This document shows, piece after piece, positions 1 to 13,075 of a stretch of DNA of 64,000 bases. Position 1 is the stretch's first letter. The number at the start of each line of letters is the position of its first letter. The notes below the pieces were generated by a model. It had not been told where the DNA came from, did no database searches, and was given only the letters and a program-made list of their open reading frames with translations. This DNA is from Charina bottae (Eukaryota > Chordata > Lepidosauria > Squamata > Charinaidae), in assembly GCA_023362775.1 (NCBI GenBank), contig JALMGJ010000004.1, positions 82,207,798 through 82,271,797 on the forward strand, written 5' to 3'. Both the position numbers and the translations under genes were made by a program.

Positions 1-1330
1 GATTGGAAACAATCAGTGTTCATTCCATTGCCAAAAAAGCGCAACTCCAAGGATTGCTCCAGTTACCGCACAATTGCCCTCATCTCTCACACTAGTAAGA
101 TTCTCCTTAAGATCATATAATAACATCTGGTTTTAATTTGAAAGTGAATTACCAGATGTCCAAGCTGGCTTCAGAAGGGGTCATGGCACTTGTGACCATA
201 TTGCAAATCTATGCTGGATCATGGAAAAATCTCAAGAATATCAAAAGAACATCTACATCTGCTTTATTGACTGCAAGAAAGCCTTTGATTGTGTCGATCG
301 TGACAAACTGATTAGAGCCCTAGAAGACCTACTGGTGCCAATACATCTGGTCAAGTTGGTGCAGTCGCTGTACACAAATCAATAAGCCACCGTGTGAACA
401 CCACATGGAGACACTGATTGGTCCAATATAAAGAAAGGAATATGGCAAGGTTGCATTCTACTTTTCTTATTCAACCTGTATGCCAAAGTGATCACGAGGA
501 AGCTGGAACTTGAAGAATCAAAAATTGGAGTGAAGATTGGAGGAAGGAACATCAACCATCTTCAATATGCTGAAGACACAACTCTCCTCTCAGAAACCAA
601 AGAAGACCTGAAACATCTGATCAAAAGGATCAAAGAACAAAGTAAGGAATTTGGCCTCTTTCTGAACATCAAAAAGACCAAGCTCATGACCACTGTGAAG
701 AATGGAAATGTCAAAATTTCAATTGACAATGAAGAGATTGAATGCGTGCAAGAATTCACTTTTCTGGGATTGCAGATTGATCAAAGCAATGAATGCAGTC
801 CAGAAATAAAGTGTTGAATCACATTGGGTCATACAGCAATGGTGAACATGAATCGAGTATGAAAAAACAAGGACATCAGCCTGGACACTAAATTCAGATT
901 AGTCCACACAATCATGTTTCCCATAGCTACCTCTGGTTGTGAAAGTTGGACCATGAAAAAAATAGACAGGAGGAAAATTGACTTGTTTGAGCTGCGGTAT
1001 TAGAGAAGGCTCCTGCACATTCCTTGGTCAGCAAAGGTGACAAACAAGCAAGTACTGGAGTGTATAAAACCAGACATATCACTGGTGGGCAAAATCACAA
1101 AATTCTGCCATACTTATTTCAGCCATGTCATGCGATCAAACTCACTGGAAAAGGCAGTTATGTTGAGAATGGCCAGTAGTAAACGAGGCCACCAAAAAAC
1201 ATGGTGGCTTGACACCGTCAAAGCCGATACCAGCCAGAGCATGAAACAACTAAAAGAAGCCATACAATATCGGAAAATGTGGAGAGAGCTGGTCCATAGA
1301 ATCTCTGAGAATCTGACATGATTGAATGGA
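1..1330 (+). pseudogene. Old RTE/BovB-like LINE, reverse transcriptase to 3' end, decayed
   Basis: This is the 3' part of an RTE-clade non-LTR retrotransposon, which would encode a reverse transcriptase copying its own RNA at a nicked target. Reading begins at the window edge with RT text (DWKQSVFIPLPKK, then SSYRTIALISH). It passes through frameshifts and stops to an open piece at 488-817 containing GRNINHLQYAEDTTLL, where the catalytic YADD is changed to YAED. It ends at 1037-1321 with the C-terminal pattern LEKAVMLRMA...WWLDTVKADTS. The C-terminal layout (GCESWT, W..RRLL..PW, SLEKA.ML) matches the younger BovB-like copies elsewhere in the window. This copy is much more decayed and ends in an (ATC)n tail instead of CAA repeats, so it is a separate, older lineage. 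It cannot be active. The 5' part lies outside the window. Confidence 0.85.
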
Positions 1331-1331
1331 T

Positions 1332-1374
<43 letters not shown>
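1332..1374. repeat. (ATC)n microsatellite, probably LINE 3' tail
   Basis: About 14 ATC units directly follow the RTE coding end. RTE elements often end in short tandem repeats, so this is probably an expanded 3' tail. The long Ser and Asp runs translated across it are artefacts. Confidence 0.9.
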
Positions 1375-1375
<1 letters not shown>

Positions 1376-1599
1376 TTTCTTTAATACAACATGACTTTCC
1401 TCCCCAGAGTTGTGCTCCATTCTTTGCCAGCCACAACAGGTTTTGTTCTTGCAGCCAATGTTTTATTCTGTCAGTGCTTGGCACTGTGCCCTGTAATGAA
1501 AAGACTTTTTAAACATTTCTTTCCAGCTGTTTTCTTTCGAGCAGTAGCATTGGAGAAAGAAGTGCTATATATACTTCCTTGAGTTTAGAGGTGTCTGCA

Positions 1600-1745
1600 G
1601 GGTGAATCAAGATGGCGGTCATGGCCATGTGAATGAATTCCTCCCCCTTTGGGACATGCAACAGCATTACATGCATGTAAAAAAGGGGTGTAGCTTCACA
1701 AATCTGGTTGGGACCTCCATCTTTATTTTTTTGACCCACCCCTTG
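1600..1745. mobile_element. Possible MITE with imperfect inverted ends
   Basis: The left end (about 1600-1622) reads GGGTGAATCAAGATGGCGGTC. The reverse complement of the right end (about 1708-1745) reads GGGTGGGTCAAAAAAATAAA followed by GATGGAGGTC. The two are similar but imperfect. I could not fix a clear target-site duplication. The rest of 1376-2280 shows no gene or recognisable repeat. Confidence 0.3.
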
Positions 1746-2284
1746 ATTTTCGGAAGAACAGAAAGACTATAAATCTAACATAATAAATAAAAATGCATGC
1801 AAACACTCAGTTGAATAGGTGTAAGTGTTCCCATAAAATGACCAACCAAGTGGAGTTAAATTTTATGTAATATTTGGACTTTCTGGGAATAAATTTAACT
1901 CCAAATAAATTGACTGAGTTAATTAATCCTTTTGTGATATTTTCAGAACATGAAGTTCTCCCACACTAAACCAGTTAGATATTTTGTGGGAACAGGATGA
2001 GAGTAGATTAAACCTTAGAAGTTTTCCATAGTATCAGAATTTTGCTTGGAAACAGAAAGAGAACCTCTGTATAAATACTGTATACAATACACTTAACCAT
2101 GTCAGTTATAAATGCAACTGTGAATATACATAAGTTGTTAAACTTGGTTAATTATAATCTTGATTAGATTGTTGTGATTTAGTGTGTTGTCCTTATGGTT
2201 AGTTTATAGTTTGATGTATTGCACAAACCCAAACTACAGTTTAAATGATTAAATAAATTTAAATATGGTTAAACTGATTATTTT

Positions 2285-2725
2285 GTGAACATAGCTTGTG
2301 CTGGGGCAGGCTATGGCGGCTGAGGCTTCCAGGGGTGGTTGTGGCTTCATGCTGCACTACATCTCAGGGGCTTTTTGCAGCCCCAAAGCTGTGGCATGCC
2401 AAGAAGCCCCTGAACCACAGTGTGGCAAGCAGCCCCAGAGGTGAGCGTTTCAGGGGCTGTGTGGTACCCCACAAGGCAGGGTGCAGTGTGGCCAAAAAGG
2501 CAGAGATGGGAGGCAAGATAGGTTGGTGGGGAGAGTTGAAGCACCTCTGTGGTCTTAAGTGCAGACAGGCTGCCAAGTGCCTGAATTTTGATCACGTGAC
2601 CGCAGAGGCCCTACAATGGCTGTAACTTTGGGGACCAGTGGTAAGGCCATTTTTTCCAGCACTGTCATAACTTTTAACAGTTGCTGAATGAATGGTCATA
2701 AGCCGAGTACTGCCTGTATCCCAAA
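2285..2725. repeat. GC-rich repeat ending in a DNA-transposon-like terminus
   Basis: A block clearly richer in GC than its flanks. Its right end (about 2590-2720: GATCACGTGACCGCAGAGG, later GGTCATAAGCCGAGTACTG, then CCTGTA) resembles the end of a DNA transposon common in squamate genomes, by memory. The left boundary is unclear. The overlapping ORFs (up to 109 codons, both strands) have no recognisable domain and look like by-products of base composition. Confidence 0.4.
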
Positions 2726-2729
2726 AATA

Positions 2730-5700
2730 ATGCATATCTAAACTCTTAATCATCTTTATTCAGTGGATGCAAACATTGCAATTATATTATTGGCAAGACC
2801 TCAGGAACATCTGTATTGAAAAATCAACTGGTTATGGATTCCAGACGTCATTTCTATTTTCAAAATGAAATATTAAATTGTGTAACTTTTTAAATCAGCA
2901 ACAAGACTACAGCTGAGTTAGGTATCTTTTCTGCCTGTAAGACACCACAGCAGCTCCCTCGAAGATGCCTTGCCTTGCTTGTGTTTTTGAAGACTATTTA
3001 GCTTTTCCTTTTCTTTCCTGCTGGGAAGATGGTCTGCTGCCAAACAAAGGTCTGCTCTCTGGCACCAACTTGAGTTCCATTAATAACTCTGGACTTTTAA
3101 GGGCTCTAAAGGAAATCTTAGAAAATAGAAATGATTGCTGTTGTACCCTATGTTCAAAAATGGACTTACCTGCCAAAATAAAACCAAAGCTAAACTTGGA
3201 GGTGTAGTATAAGAGAACATAAGGAGATTCTTCTATGTTCTTCTGTGTGTTTGTGTGTGTGTGTTTTGGGGGGAGCATGAAGAGGAATTTTTGTGTGCAT
3301 ATTTTGCATGTCTCTGTATTTTTCTTATATCATTAGTTTAATTTCTGTGAAATAAATTTGGGGGGCTACTGTAGGTTCAAAATTTTCTGCTTGCAACTCA
3401 GAGTCAACTTTCATGGTGTTAGGTTCTTTGGCAAATTAATTGTTAAAAAACTCTACCAGTTTGATTTCTTGTAACTGGCTGTCTTTTTTATAATCATACT
3501 ATCCCAGCATTTTTTTATTTTTATTTATTTATATATCAAATTTATTCACCACCCATCTTATTCAGACAGCAAGATACAGTAGTCATTTTGCCAGAGCATC
3601 CATTACACACTTACAAATCAAGCCCACCAAGGCAGAAGGTTTTAGAGAACCATGCTGTTAGATATAATAAAAATATACTATATAGAGATAATTTTAGAAG
3701 TAAAATCAAAGAGGAAACCACTTAGCTTCTGTAATTATAGACTTTCAAATATAATCTAATTTTTTTACACTGAGCAATGGCTGTTTGACAGCTATAGTTC
3801 AGCTAGACAACATGTGGCCTGTAAGTCCAATGGCTCTCTGAGCTTTATCATGGTCATTGGACCCATCTCATATCCTTCCAAATTTCAGCATCAACTGTAT
3901 TGCTGAATTTCAAGATATTTCAAAATAGTTTCAAGCTATTGAAGGACTTAAACTTAGGGAGGTGTATGTATTTAAGACTTATGTATGAACTTTATATATA
4001 GTTAAATTTCAGGAAGAGGTATTTACTTTTCAGATTGTACTTTTTTCTTCTCAAACTTCCTACAAAATTACAAGATGGTTAGGGTATGTGTTGGTTGATT
4101 TTACAGGAAGTAAAGGTGGTTTGTAGTTGTTTATTTTTGGTTTTAAAAAGAGGAATTGAGCAATAGTGACTAAAATACATACAGTTTGAGAATGTGCCAT
4201 CCTATTATTCACTTTTGTATCATTCTTCTAGTCTTCTAGGAAACACCTGGCTGTGCACCGTGAGAGGCAAAATAGCTGTTTTGTTCACTCAAGCCTTGTT
4301 GATTTGTTGAACCATTTATTACAACTACATTCTGAGTTATTTCAAATGAATTGATCAGAAATTCATAAAGGATCTAGACAGCAAACAAGAACACCTGAAC
4401 TTCATCTTAATTCTGGAGAGAAAGAAATAAGTCTGCTTTTCCTCATTTGAAGGATGCTGTTTTATGCAATTATACTTTTATGATGTGGATTATTAAGTAT
4501 ATTCTGTTAAGTAGTCTTTATTTATATACCTGGGGTCTGAAATGAGATGAATGGGATATGTATTCATCAGATATTTATGCTTACAAAATAAATACTTCCA
4601 TATGCAAATATAATATATATGTAAAAAAAGAGAATAGCATTTTTTTTAAAAAAAAAGTTGAAGCTTTTTCTGAAGCAAATTTGCAATAGCCATTACATCC
4701 CTTAATTTATAGATGGTTTAGGAAGTATTTATTGTCTTCAAAAATACCATTCCAAAATTGATTTTATGGATGAAATGACCTCTAGTAGACTGATGTTTTG
4801 TTATTTGTGTTTAAAAATAATATAACTTTCTGTTTCTTCTGTCTTTTTGGAAATCTTTAGGTTTAATTGCTTTTCTTCTACTCTTCACTCCTTATATTGC
4901 TTGTAAACATTTTTAGCAACTTGAAGTGTTTTGATGTTTATCTCAAATCACATCACTGCACAGATTAAAGCAGACATTTGATTATACCAGTGAACCTGTT
5001 ATAAGACTTAAGCATCAACTTTTTAATCAATTTTGCAGAAAGAAAGCAATAAAGACTCTGAAAAGAAAGTTCATACTGGAGCACTTAAGCCTTTCCCTGT
5101 AGATATCTCCAATCCTTTATTTAAACAATTAAAGAATATTATCTAACCATTTTTGTCTTACACTTGGTGTTTCATTTTAGCATCAGTTACTGTGACAATA
5201 TTACCACATTAAGAAAGATGCTAAGCACTTTACAAGACTGAGCAATTAATGCCTATTCTTATCAATGAAAATATAGGCTACTTCTTCCAATCTAGCTGAA
5301 ACTTCACATAATCCTATATAAGCCTCCAGGCTGCATAACTGGTGCATTAGAGCTGAAAATGAGATGGAGGATATCTAATACAGCCCTGGTAATCCTGCCT
5401 AGAGCTGAAATGGCTGTGGAGGCTTGTAGCATCCAGAAATGCTGTGATTAAAAGCTTTTTTTTCTTCTTTCTCTTTTTTTAAAGTAGCTATTGGATATTA
5501 GACAAAATTACTTTTTTTTTCTTCAACCATTTTAAACATTAACAAAATAAGATGATAGATTACATAATGGAAATACTCCAACACACCTTCAATATAGATT
5601 ATGTCTGAGGTATTTCAAAGATAGGAGAATGAATTTCAATTCTCCAGACACTGAAAGTTATGCAGGAATTGGTTTACTCAGCTTAAGACTCACAAACAAC

Positions 5701-8700
5701 ATGGGTAAATTCATTTATTTACTGCAGACAAGAATTAAGTCATATATATACAGAAGATCTCTACTGTAGTACACAGAAGTCAAAGCCTATATATAGGTCT
5801 ATGCTCCTAGGATGAAATTGTACGGCTTTCCTTGTGCCTTTCCAAGTCAGTGTATATTTTGGCTATTATTTTGAGAAAATCCTGGTCTATGGGCACAAAA
5901 TAGTTTTCTCTAACCTGGAGTTGCTGGTTCCTGTCCCACCAACTTCATACCCTTCAAATCTGATTCAAGCAAAGAATAGAGGGACCCATTTGTCATTTCT
6001 TTTTATGCATGTAATATTCAAACAATTAATAAAAAAAGAAAACTGAGTTAAACTGATTGGCTTATTGCAAAAGGGTGCAAGTATTCTCATCAGGTGACAT
6101 TGTTTCTGATGCAAGCTAGATTTTATTTTCATAAAGTTATGGTACTTTCTTCAGGCAATTTGCTATGGAACTACAATGAAAGTTATTGACATTTAAATAT
6201 ACTGTATATACATAGAGTTAATTCATTTTACTTTGGTGGTTTGGTGGATGTCTAGAGATCAAATTCTTTTTAGCCATAATGGGTTTATAAAAGGCTTATA
6301 GAATAGGTAAAGAAATAGAAAAGCTTTAAGTAGTGATGACGACTTAAGATCAAGAGATAAACTGAAAGCCTGTTAAGCACTGAACAAGGTAATATGCTAT
6401 ATGAGGATTTATCCTTTGGCATATAAACCTCATAAGCAAAATTAATTGTGATAAACCATCTACTGTGCATAAATTTGTGCTTCACATTGTCATAAAATGC
6501 CAGTACATTCCCCTGTATAAATCTGTACAAGGAAACAAAATATATTTGCACAAATTAGGTTATTTTATTTCTGTGTTAAGAGAAATGTAAAATTTCTGAT
6601 AAAGGACCTTTCTAGATTGTTTCATTGCACAGAGGATGCACAGTCATAATGACATTAAAGTAGTGTACTTGGAATGGCTGAATTGCTGCCATAAGTGCTT
6701 CAAGGTGGAAACTTCCCAGCACTTAACATTCAAAAAGTGCTGTGTATCCATTCCACCTTTCCTTCCTTCATGGATTTCTTTGTTGAAAGAATGAAAGCAA
6801 AGAAAAAAATGAAAAAAACAGTGGGGAGACCATGAAATGGTAGATAGATGGCAATATCTGCACCCCTTCTAATATTCTTTAACTAAACAAGTCTAGAAAC
6901 AACCAATGGCTACTAATTTTGATGACTATCTACAAAATCTCAGGCAGTGCATCTTTAAAATACTCGCCCTCCTATTCTTCTATGTGTGCTTGTAAGTTTT
7001 TTAAGTGCACCTGAATGGCCACTGTGTGACACAGATCCTAGCCTGGGCTGGTCATTGTCATGATCTTACATTCTTTTGTTCTTAAGTACTTTTAAACAAC
7101 AAAATGAAGATCATTTGGAAGAAGGAATGACAACTAGAATGAAAAATATTTCTACATCTTTGTCTAGCAATGGACACCATTTCATTTAACTTCCTGTCTG
7201 CTTGGTTCCATGATGGAATTATGGGGCTTGGAGAGTGTTTTACTAAGGACATGAATTTTTGTTTGTCTTCTCAATTTGCCTGCATCCTCTTCCACCAACT
7301 TTTTTCTGACTACTTTGACTGAGACTAAAGGCACAGTGCTTGTTGGCCATCAGACTTTTCTTCTATTTCTTCATTTTCTGTTTCCTTCTGCATCTACGTT
7401 AATGTATAGCTGGTGACACCAGTCTATCCTCCAGTATATCTCATCTAAAGAGTCCAATGTTTTAATTTTAATTCCAATTATGAGTACATATTTTTGTTTC
7501 TCATTACTGTTCAAGTGTCATTGTCCCTAGCATGTTCCATCACTGCCATCTGCAGCTAAATAAAGCTTGTTCTAATTACAGGGTTATAGTAATATTTTTA
7601 TATTATTGTTTATAGTCACTATTACATAGATGTCAAGTTAAATTACCTTTGGCTACCATTGTTTTCACTTCTGCTGATGAAAGATACAACTACTAGTGTC
7701 TTGTCTACAGCAAATATTGTGTAACATAGCTTTAATATATTCTTGATATAGAATTTGAAATATATTGTTATTCTAATTACTAGGTCATAACTGGCTTTTT
7801 GATCACTACCCAATGAACATACTCTCAATAATGCTTTCCTGCTATCTCAGATATTTGGAATGCAGTGAAGAGTGAAGTTTTAGAGTGAAGTTTCCATTTT
7901 GATTTTCTATCTCCTTGTAGTCCCTTTTCTATTGATAGACCACATTTCCTCAATGTATTTTTCCCATTTCTATTTAAAGTTCAGCATTCTTGAATCTCTA
8001 AGAGTATATATTGGCTCTCCAAATACTGTAATGGGGTTTGGAAGTATGGTCTATATCATCCATACCTCCTTGCAAAGAACAACTTCTGAAAACATGTCAG
8101 AAGGTACCATATCATTACCTTCCTACAAAAAGTGCAGGAACATGGAGAATAACTAAACATATAATAATAATTAAAATAATAATAGGGTAATTTTGTGGAT
8201 TTGAGTAGTAAAGTATACTTTTTCTGTTTGAAGAAAGGTCATAATTTATATTAATTTGTGGGAAGTTTTATTTTAAAGAATGGCATACAGTAGAAACAAC
8301 TGATTCTATTAGGAAGTCCCATAACCAATTTCTGACATGATTAAATTCACACTGTTGCAAAATGAGACAATGTAATCAGCATTCTGTATTCTAATTACAT
8401 CTATCTGATCTTATAATATTTCAGAGATTGTTTATATCCCTAGGCCTTCTTATCTTGATGTAGTGTAAAATAATTGCTAAAAATAATCAGGTAATGTATT
8501 TCTTTTACTCTGACAGGTACAGCATTGTGAGAATAGCAAAGTTCAGAGACCATTGTCAGGAAATTATTATTAAAAATATCAAGCAAGTGAAGAACACAAA
8601 GCAGGGGAAATGGCAATGATTAAGGGAAACTAATATATTTAGTGCCAGATGCAACATAAGAAGGACATCACTGTGGATCTAGGAGACCAGCAGGGGTGAT

Positions 8701-10660
8701 GACAAACTAAAATATGTAAAAAGAATACAAGTTGAATAATAATTCTACATTTCTCTTCTCTTCCCAGAAGAAGGTGATGACAAACCACAAACCATTTACA
8801 GCTAAACTTTGCAAGTACAATTTAAAGCCAGGTAATTGCCTGACATTCAATTGTGAGCAATGTCGTCCTCCATCTTTATTGATAAGTCTCGCAGCTGAAG
8901 CTATGGCTAGTGCTTTAACCATTTTTTTTCCTCCTGAACACCAACTTTCAGCTTCAGAGCAATTCTGAGCATATATGGGTATGGAGATGATACAAATTTA
9001 ACATGTTTGTAATACTACATTATTCTTATTACCATATGCAGTAGGTCCTAATTCCTAGAATTAAGGAAGACCTTACAAATATTAGTAGCCATGCTTCCTT
9101 TCTTTTTCAGTCACACAAACTAGCAGCTGGTCTGAATCTAGCTAGTGAGCCTTTGGAAACTAAAACCTTTTATCTTCTTTTCTTCCATCATCTTCAATCC
9201 TACAAGGATCCTCTGTAATAAGTAGATTACATCCTCTGCTGATCTTCTTCCACTTCAGAACTTTACCCCTGGATTGTACCTTTGAACATTTCATGGATTT
9301 TGAATTAGTCATGTACGAATGAGCCTTAAGCAATGCAAACACTGTCTAATCAATTTTAGGATCAATGGTCACCCTTTCTCTGGATTGAAACCAACAGTCC
9401 ATCTTCACCAGCCACTGGAATTTCTTAAGCTCATTTTAGCCATTGCAGCTGCCTTCCTTTTCTATGACAACTATATCCTATAAAAATCTAAATTAACACC
9501 TTCTCTCAGCTTCCTATCAGCAAGTGGATGTAAATTGTTTTGTTTGGGTGTATACATGGATATCTGGTTATGTGAAGAACTAGCAAAGAGCCATCCCTGA
9601 AGACAGACTCTTTACCAATACTTTCTAAACTGTAATTGATTTGCAAATATACATGTTATTTTTATACACTATTAATATCCCATCAGACATTCTAAATCAA
9701 ATGCTACCTCATTAGGTCTTCTCAGAGAATAAAAGCATTCTAAACATGATTTTAGGGAATAGTCGATATTCCCTTAAATCATTCCCAATATCATCAATAA
9801 TTTGCTCTTTGTTTAAACTTCAGTGTATTTTCTTCCTTTTCTTAGGAACATAAAATATATCTTTACATGATCTTTTGCTCAATTTTGTTTTATTTATTTT
9901 GTCAACATAACTTTAAGGCTAAATTCAAGCTAATCCAACCAGAAGAAAGAACACATATACTGAATTTCCAAAAGTCAACTTTGGTACATTATTCAATTAA
10001 TGGATTGTTTAGCTATATTTAGCTATAATTAATTAGATATTGTACTGACATCAGCTATTTTGTCACTTTTTAAACAGTACTTGACTTAAAATATTACCTG
10101 TATATATTCCACACTTACAGTATTTAAATATTGCCAGAGGATCTATATCCTCACAGACTGGAAATTCACTTAAGTAGATGCAGGGTTCTAGGGCTTTATA
10201 AGATCAGAAGCTGGATTGGAACATCCTAAGCTACTCATGTCTGTAAACATTGAAAGTCTTCTAATGGAGCAGAAGAGAATCACTGTGAAGTGGAGAATAT
10301 TTATGGCCCTCCAGATATAACTGAAATACAAATACCAGCATCTTTCATCATTAGTCATTTTGGATTAAGCTTTTGGGAATTTTAGTTCAACAACAGTTAG
10401 GACCAAAAGCAGGTAATATGATGTTTGTGAAGAATATAAATCTGTTTTAACAGCTGTAGCTTAAGCATTCCACCATGTTCTTCCAGCATCTAACACTCTG
10501 GTTTCTGTAACTGAAATCAGGAATTATAGGTGTAAATTCATAGTTACCCATGGACTCCTCTCACTTTCATGGCATTAACCATTTCTTTTCTCAGCATTAA
10601 TGTCTTTACCTCACTCTCTTGGTATTGATGTCCTACTTATTAGCAACAACACCTAGATCA
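2730..10660. other. AT-rich intergenic DNA, no gene recognised
   Basis: Nearly 8 kb with only short ORFs (under 100 codons) that show no domain. Apart from an L2-type tail near 3,500 I see only A/T runs and short simple repeats. I cannot exclude small host exons or regulatory DNA without conservation data. Confidence 0.6.
3505..3590 (-). repeat. L2-like LINE 3' tail
   Basis: TTTATTTATTTATA followed by CACCACCCATCTT is the reverse complement of the tail seen at the end of the L2-like element at 25,130-25,205 (ACCGCCCAGAG ... GATGGGCGGT ... AAATAAATAAA). It is a 5'-truncated fragment of tail only. Confidence 0.55.
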
Positions 10661-10709
10661 TTTTTTAAATTTATTTATTTATTTATTTGTTTAAGTATTT
10701 ATTCAATTT
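10661..10709 (-). repeat. L2-like LINE tail, left half, split by BovB
   Basis: T-rich ATTT repeats begin an L2-type tail on the minus strand. The body of the tail continues at 12,095 after the BovB insertion. The break is marked by the duplicated 13-mer ATTTATTCAATTT at 10,697-10,709 and 12,095-12,107. Confidence 0.7.
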
Positions 10710-12094
10710 TGCCAGCAAATTTGGAAAACACAAGAATGGCCATCAGATTGGAAAAAATCAACTTATATCCCCATACCAAAAAAGGGAAGCACTAAAGAAT
10801 GTTCAAACTATCGAACAGTGGCACTTATTTCACATGCCAGTAAGGTAATGCTCAAGATCTTGCAAGGTAGACTCCAGCAATTCATGGAGCGAGAATTGCC
10901 AGATGTACAAGCTGGGTTTAGAAAAGGCAGAGGAACTAGAGACCAAATTGCCAATATCCGCTGGATAATGGAGAAAGCCAGGGAATTTCAGAAAAACATC
11001 TATTTCTGTTTTATTGACTATTCTAAAGCCTTTGACTGTGTGGATCATAACAAATTGTGGCAAGTTCTTGGTGGTATGGGGATACCAAGTCATCTTGTCT
11101 GCCTCCTGAGGAATCTGTATAACGACCAAGTAGCAATGGTAAGAACAGAGCACGGAACAACGGACTGGTTTAAGATTGGGAAAGGAGTACGGCAGGGTTG
11201 TATACTCTCACCCTACCTATTCAACCTGTATGCAGAACACATCATGCGACATGCTGGGCTTGAGGAATCCAAGGCTGGAGTTAAAATCGCTGGAAGAAAC
11301 ATTAACAATCTCAGATATGCAGATGATACCACTTTGATGGCTGAAAGTGAGGAGGAGTTGAGGAGCCTTATGACGAAGGTGAAAGAAGAAAGTGCAAAAG
11401 CTGGGTTGCAGTTAAACCTCAAAAAAACCAAATTATGGCAACGAGCTTGATTGATGACTGGCAAATAGAGGGAGAAAAAGTGGAGGCAGTGACAGACTTT
11501 GTATTTCTAGGCGCAAAGATTACTGCAGACGCTGACTGCAGCCAGGAAATCAGAAGACGTCTACTTCTTGGGAGGAGAGCAATGGCAAATCTTGATAAAA
11601 TAGTTAAGAGCAGAGACATCACACTGACAACAAAGGTCCGCATAGTTAAAGCAATGGTATTCCCTGTAGTAACCTATGGCTGCGAGAGCTGGACCATAAG
11701 GAAGGCTGAGCGAAGGAAGATAGATGCTTTTGAACTGTGGTGTTGGAGGAAAATTCTGAGAGTGCCTTGGACTGCAAGAAGATCAAACCAGTCCATCCTC
11801 CAGGAAATCAAGCCAGACTGCTCACTTGAGGGAATGATATTAAAGGCAAAACTGAAGTACTTTGGCCACATAATGAGAAGACAGGATACCCTGGAGAAGA
11901 AGCTGATGCTAGGAAAAGTGGAAGGCAAAAGGAAGAGGGGCCGACCAAGGGCAAGATGGATGGATGGTATTCTGGAGGTGACGGACTCAACCATTGGGGA
12001 GCTGGGGATGGTGACGGCCGACAGAAAGCTCTGGCGTGGACTGGTCCATGAAGTCACGAAGAGTCGGAAACGACTGAACGAATAAACAACAACA
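10710..12094 (+). mobile_element. BovB/RTE-like LINE (subfamily A), 5'-truncated
   Basis: An RTE-clade retrotransposon fragment that encoded a reverse transcriptase. It has two overlapping open pieces, 10,818-11,450 and 11,435-12,085, which are one protein split by a frameshift near 11,430. RT landmarks are FIDYSKAFDCVDH (motif A, about 11,010), RQGCILSPYLFNLYAEHIM (motif B, about 11,190) and LRYADDTTLM with intact YADD (about 11,315). The C-terminus carries GCESWTIRKAERRKIDAFEL and RPRARWMDGI. The endonuclease and early RT are missing. The 3' end is AATAAACAACAACA, typical of RTE tails. A 13-bp TSD (ATTTATTCAATTT) brackets it, so this is a retrotransposed, 5'-truncated copy that landed in an L2 tail. 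The single visible frameshift and intact YADD suggest modest age. Confidence 0.92.
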
Positions 12095-12175
12095 ATTTAT
12101 TCAATTTATATAGCCACCCATCTCAGATCAGTGACTCTGGGCGGCTAACAATAATTATTTGCCCATCATATTATT
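12095..12175 (-). repeat. L2-like LINE tail, right half
   Basis: TAGCCACCCATCTCAGATCA ... GACTCTGGGCGGCTAACAAT continues the L2 tail interrupted by the BovB insertion. Confidence 0.65.
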
Positions 12176-12756
12176 TGCACATCATCTACACTTGAATGGG
12201 AGTTATTCCTCTTCCCTCCATAGAATCCTTGAGGTATAGAATTTACAGTAATTCTGTGAATGCTGATATGATTAGCAGGTGAATGAAGTAATATATTTTC
12301 CTTGGTTTCCTCCTGCACCAATTTGCAGAAAACTTTCTCTTCCTTCCGTTAAGTAGTATTTGCAAAATAATGGCCCATTCTATAAAATATGAAATTGTGA
12401 AGTTGCTATATCTGCTTTTTTTTTTTTAAAAAAAAAAGGTGTGCAGTGAAAGACTTTTTAAATTCAACAAAATGAAGCCCTGAATTATCCAATATTAATA
12501 ATATATAAGATCTTGCCTACAAGAAGTGACAAGATAAACAGTTTTGTGAATTCATGGCAAAATGCTTCTGCAGTACTTTATTAATGCATATAATACTCAT
12601 ACAACACATACAACATTACCGGAAAACTACTACAACAATACTCAGCCATAGTGACTGTTAAAGACATGCTAAAGAATGAGTTCTTTAAGATTGTGTGCCC
12701 TGTTGACTCTAACCGTGGCACAATTATACCTTGGCAAAGTCTGTTTTTCATAGTTT

Positions 12757-13075
12757 GGTCTAGTGGTTAAGGCAACGGGCTAGAAACCAGGAGACTGAGT
12801 TCTAATCCCGCTTTAGGCATGAAAGACCACCCAGGGTCCCTCCTTGTGGGGGAGATGGTCGGGATATAAATGTAATAAATAAATAATAATAAATAAAATA
12901 AATGAAAGCAGGCTGGGTGACTTTGGGCCAGTCACTCTCTCTCAGCCAAACTCACTTCACAGTGTTATTGTTGGGGGGGGGGGGGGAAATAGGAAAAGGA
13001 AGGAGTAATAGGTATGTTCGCCACCTTGAGTGATTTATAAAAATAATAAAGGTGGAATAAAAAACCTAAAAAACC
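12757..13075 (+). mobile_element. Squamate-type tRNA-derived SINE, interrupted
   Basis: The head carries a pol III A-box-like TGGTCTAGTGGTTAAGGC and a B-box-like GAGTTCTAATCCC. The body (GGGTGACTTTGGGCCAGTCA, CTCTCTCTCAGCC) is shared with the SINE at 54,560. The 3' end GTTCGCCACCTTGAGTGATT ... AATAATAAAGGTGGAATAA differs from that copy's tail. It is split by a 76-bp L2 tail at 12,826-12,901, and a G-run at 12,974-12,986 lies inside it. SINEs have no protein and rely on a partner LINE to move. Confidence 0.8.
12826..12901 (+). mobile_element. 76-bp L2-like tail inserted in the tRNA SINE
   Basis: ACCACCCAGGGTCCCTCCTT ... GGGGGAGATGGTCGGGATAT ... AATAAATAAATAATAATAAA is an L2-type 3' tail. It is bracketed by ATGAAAG at 12,819-12,825 and 12,902-12,908. 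On either side the SINE text is continuous (TTTAGGCATGAAAG then CAGGCTGGGTGACTTTGG), which supports an insertion. Confidence 0.75.

Noticed and set aside
1218..1484. Asp-rich and Ser-rich ORFs
   Set aside because: Translations of the (ATC)n microsatellite.
2296..2625. Possible host exon in a GC-rich island
   Set aside because: ORFs on both strands overlap without domain or splice sites, and the right end looks like a transposon terminus.
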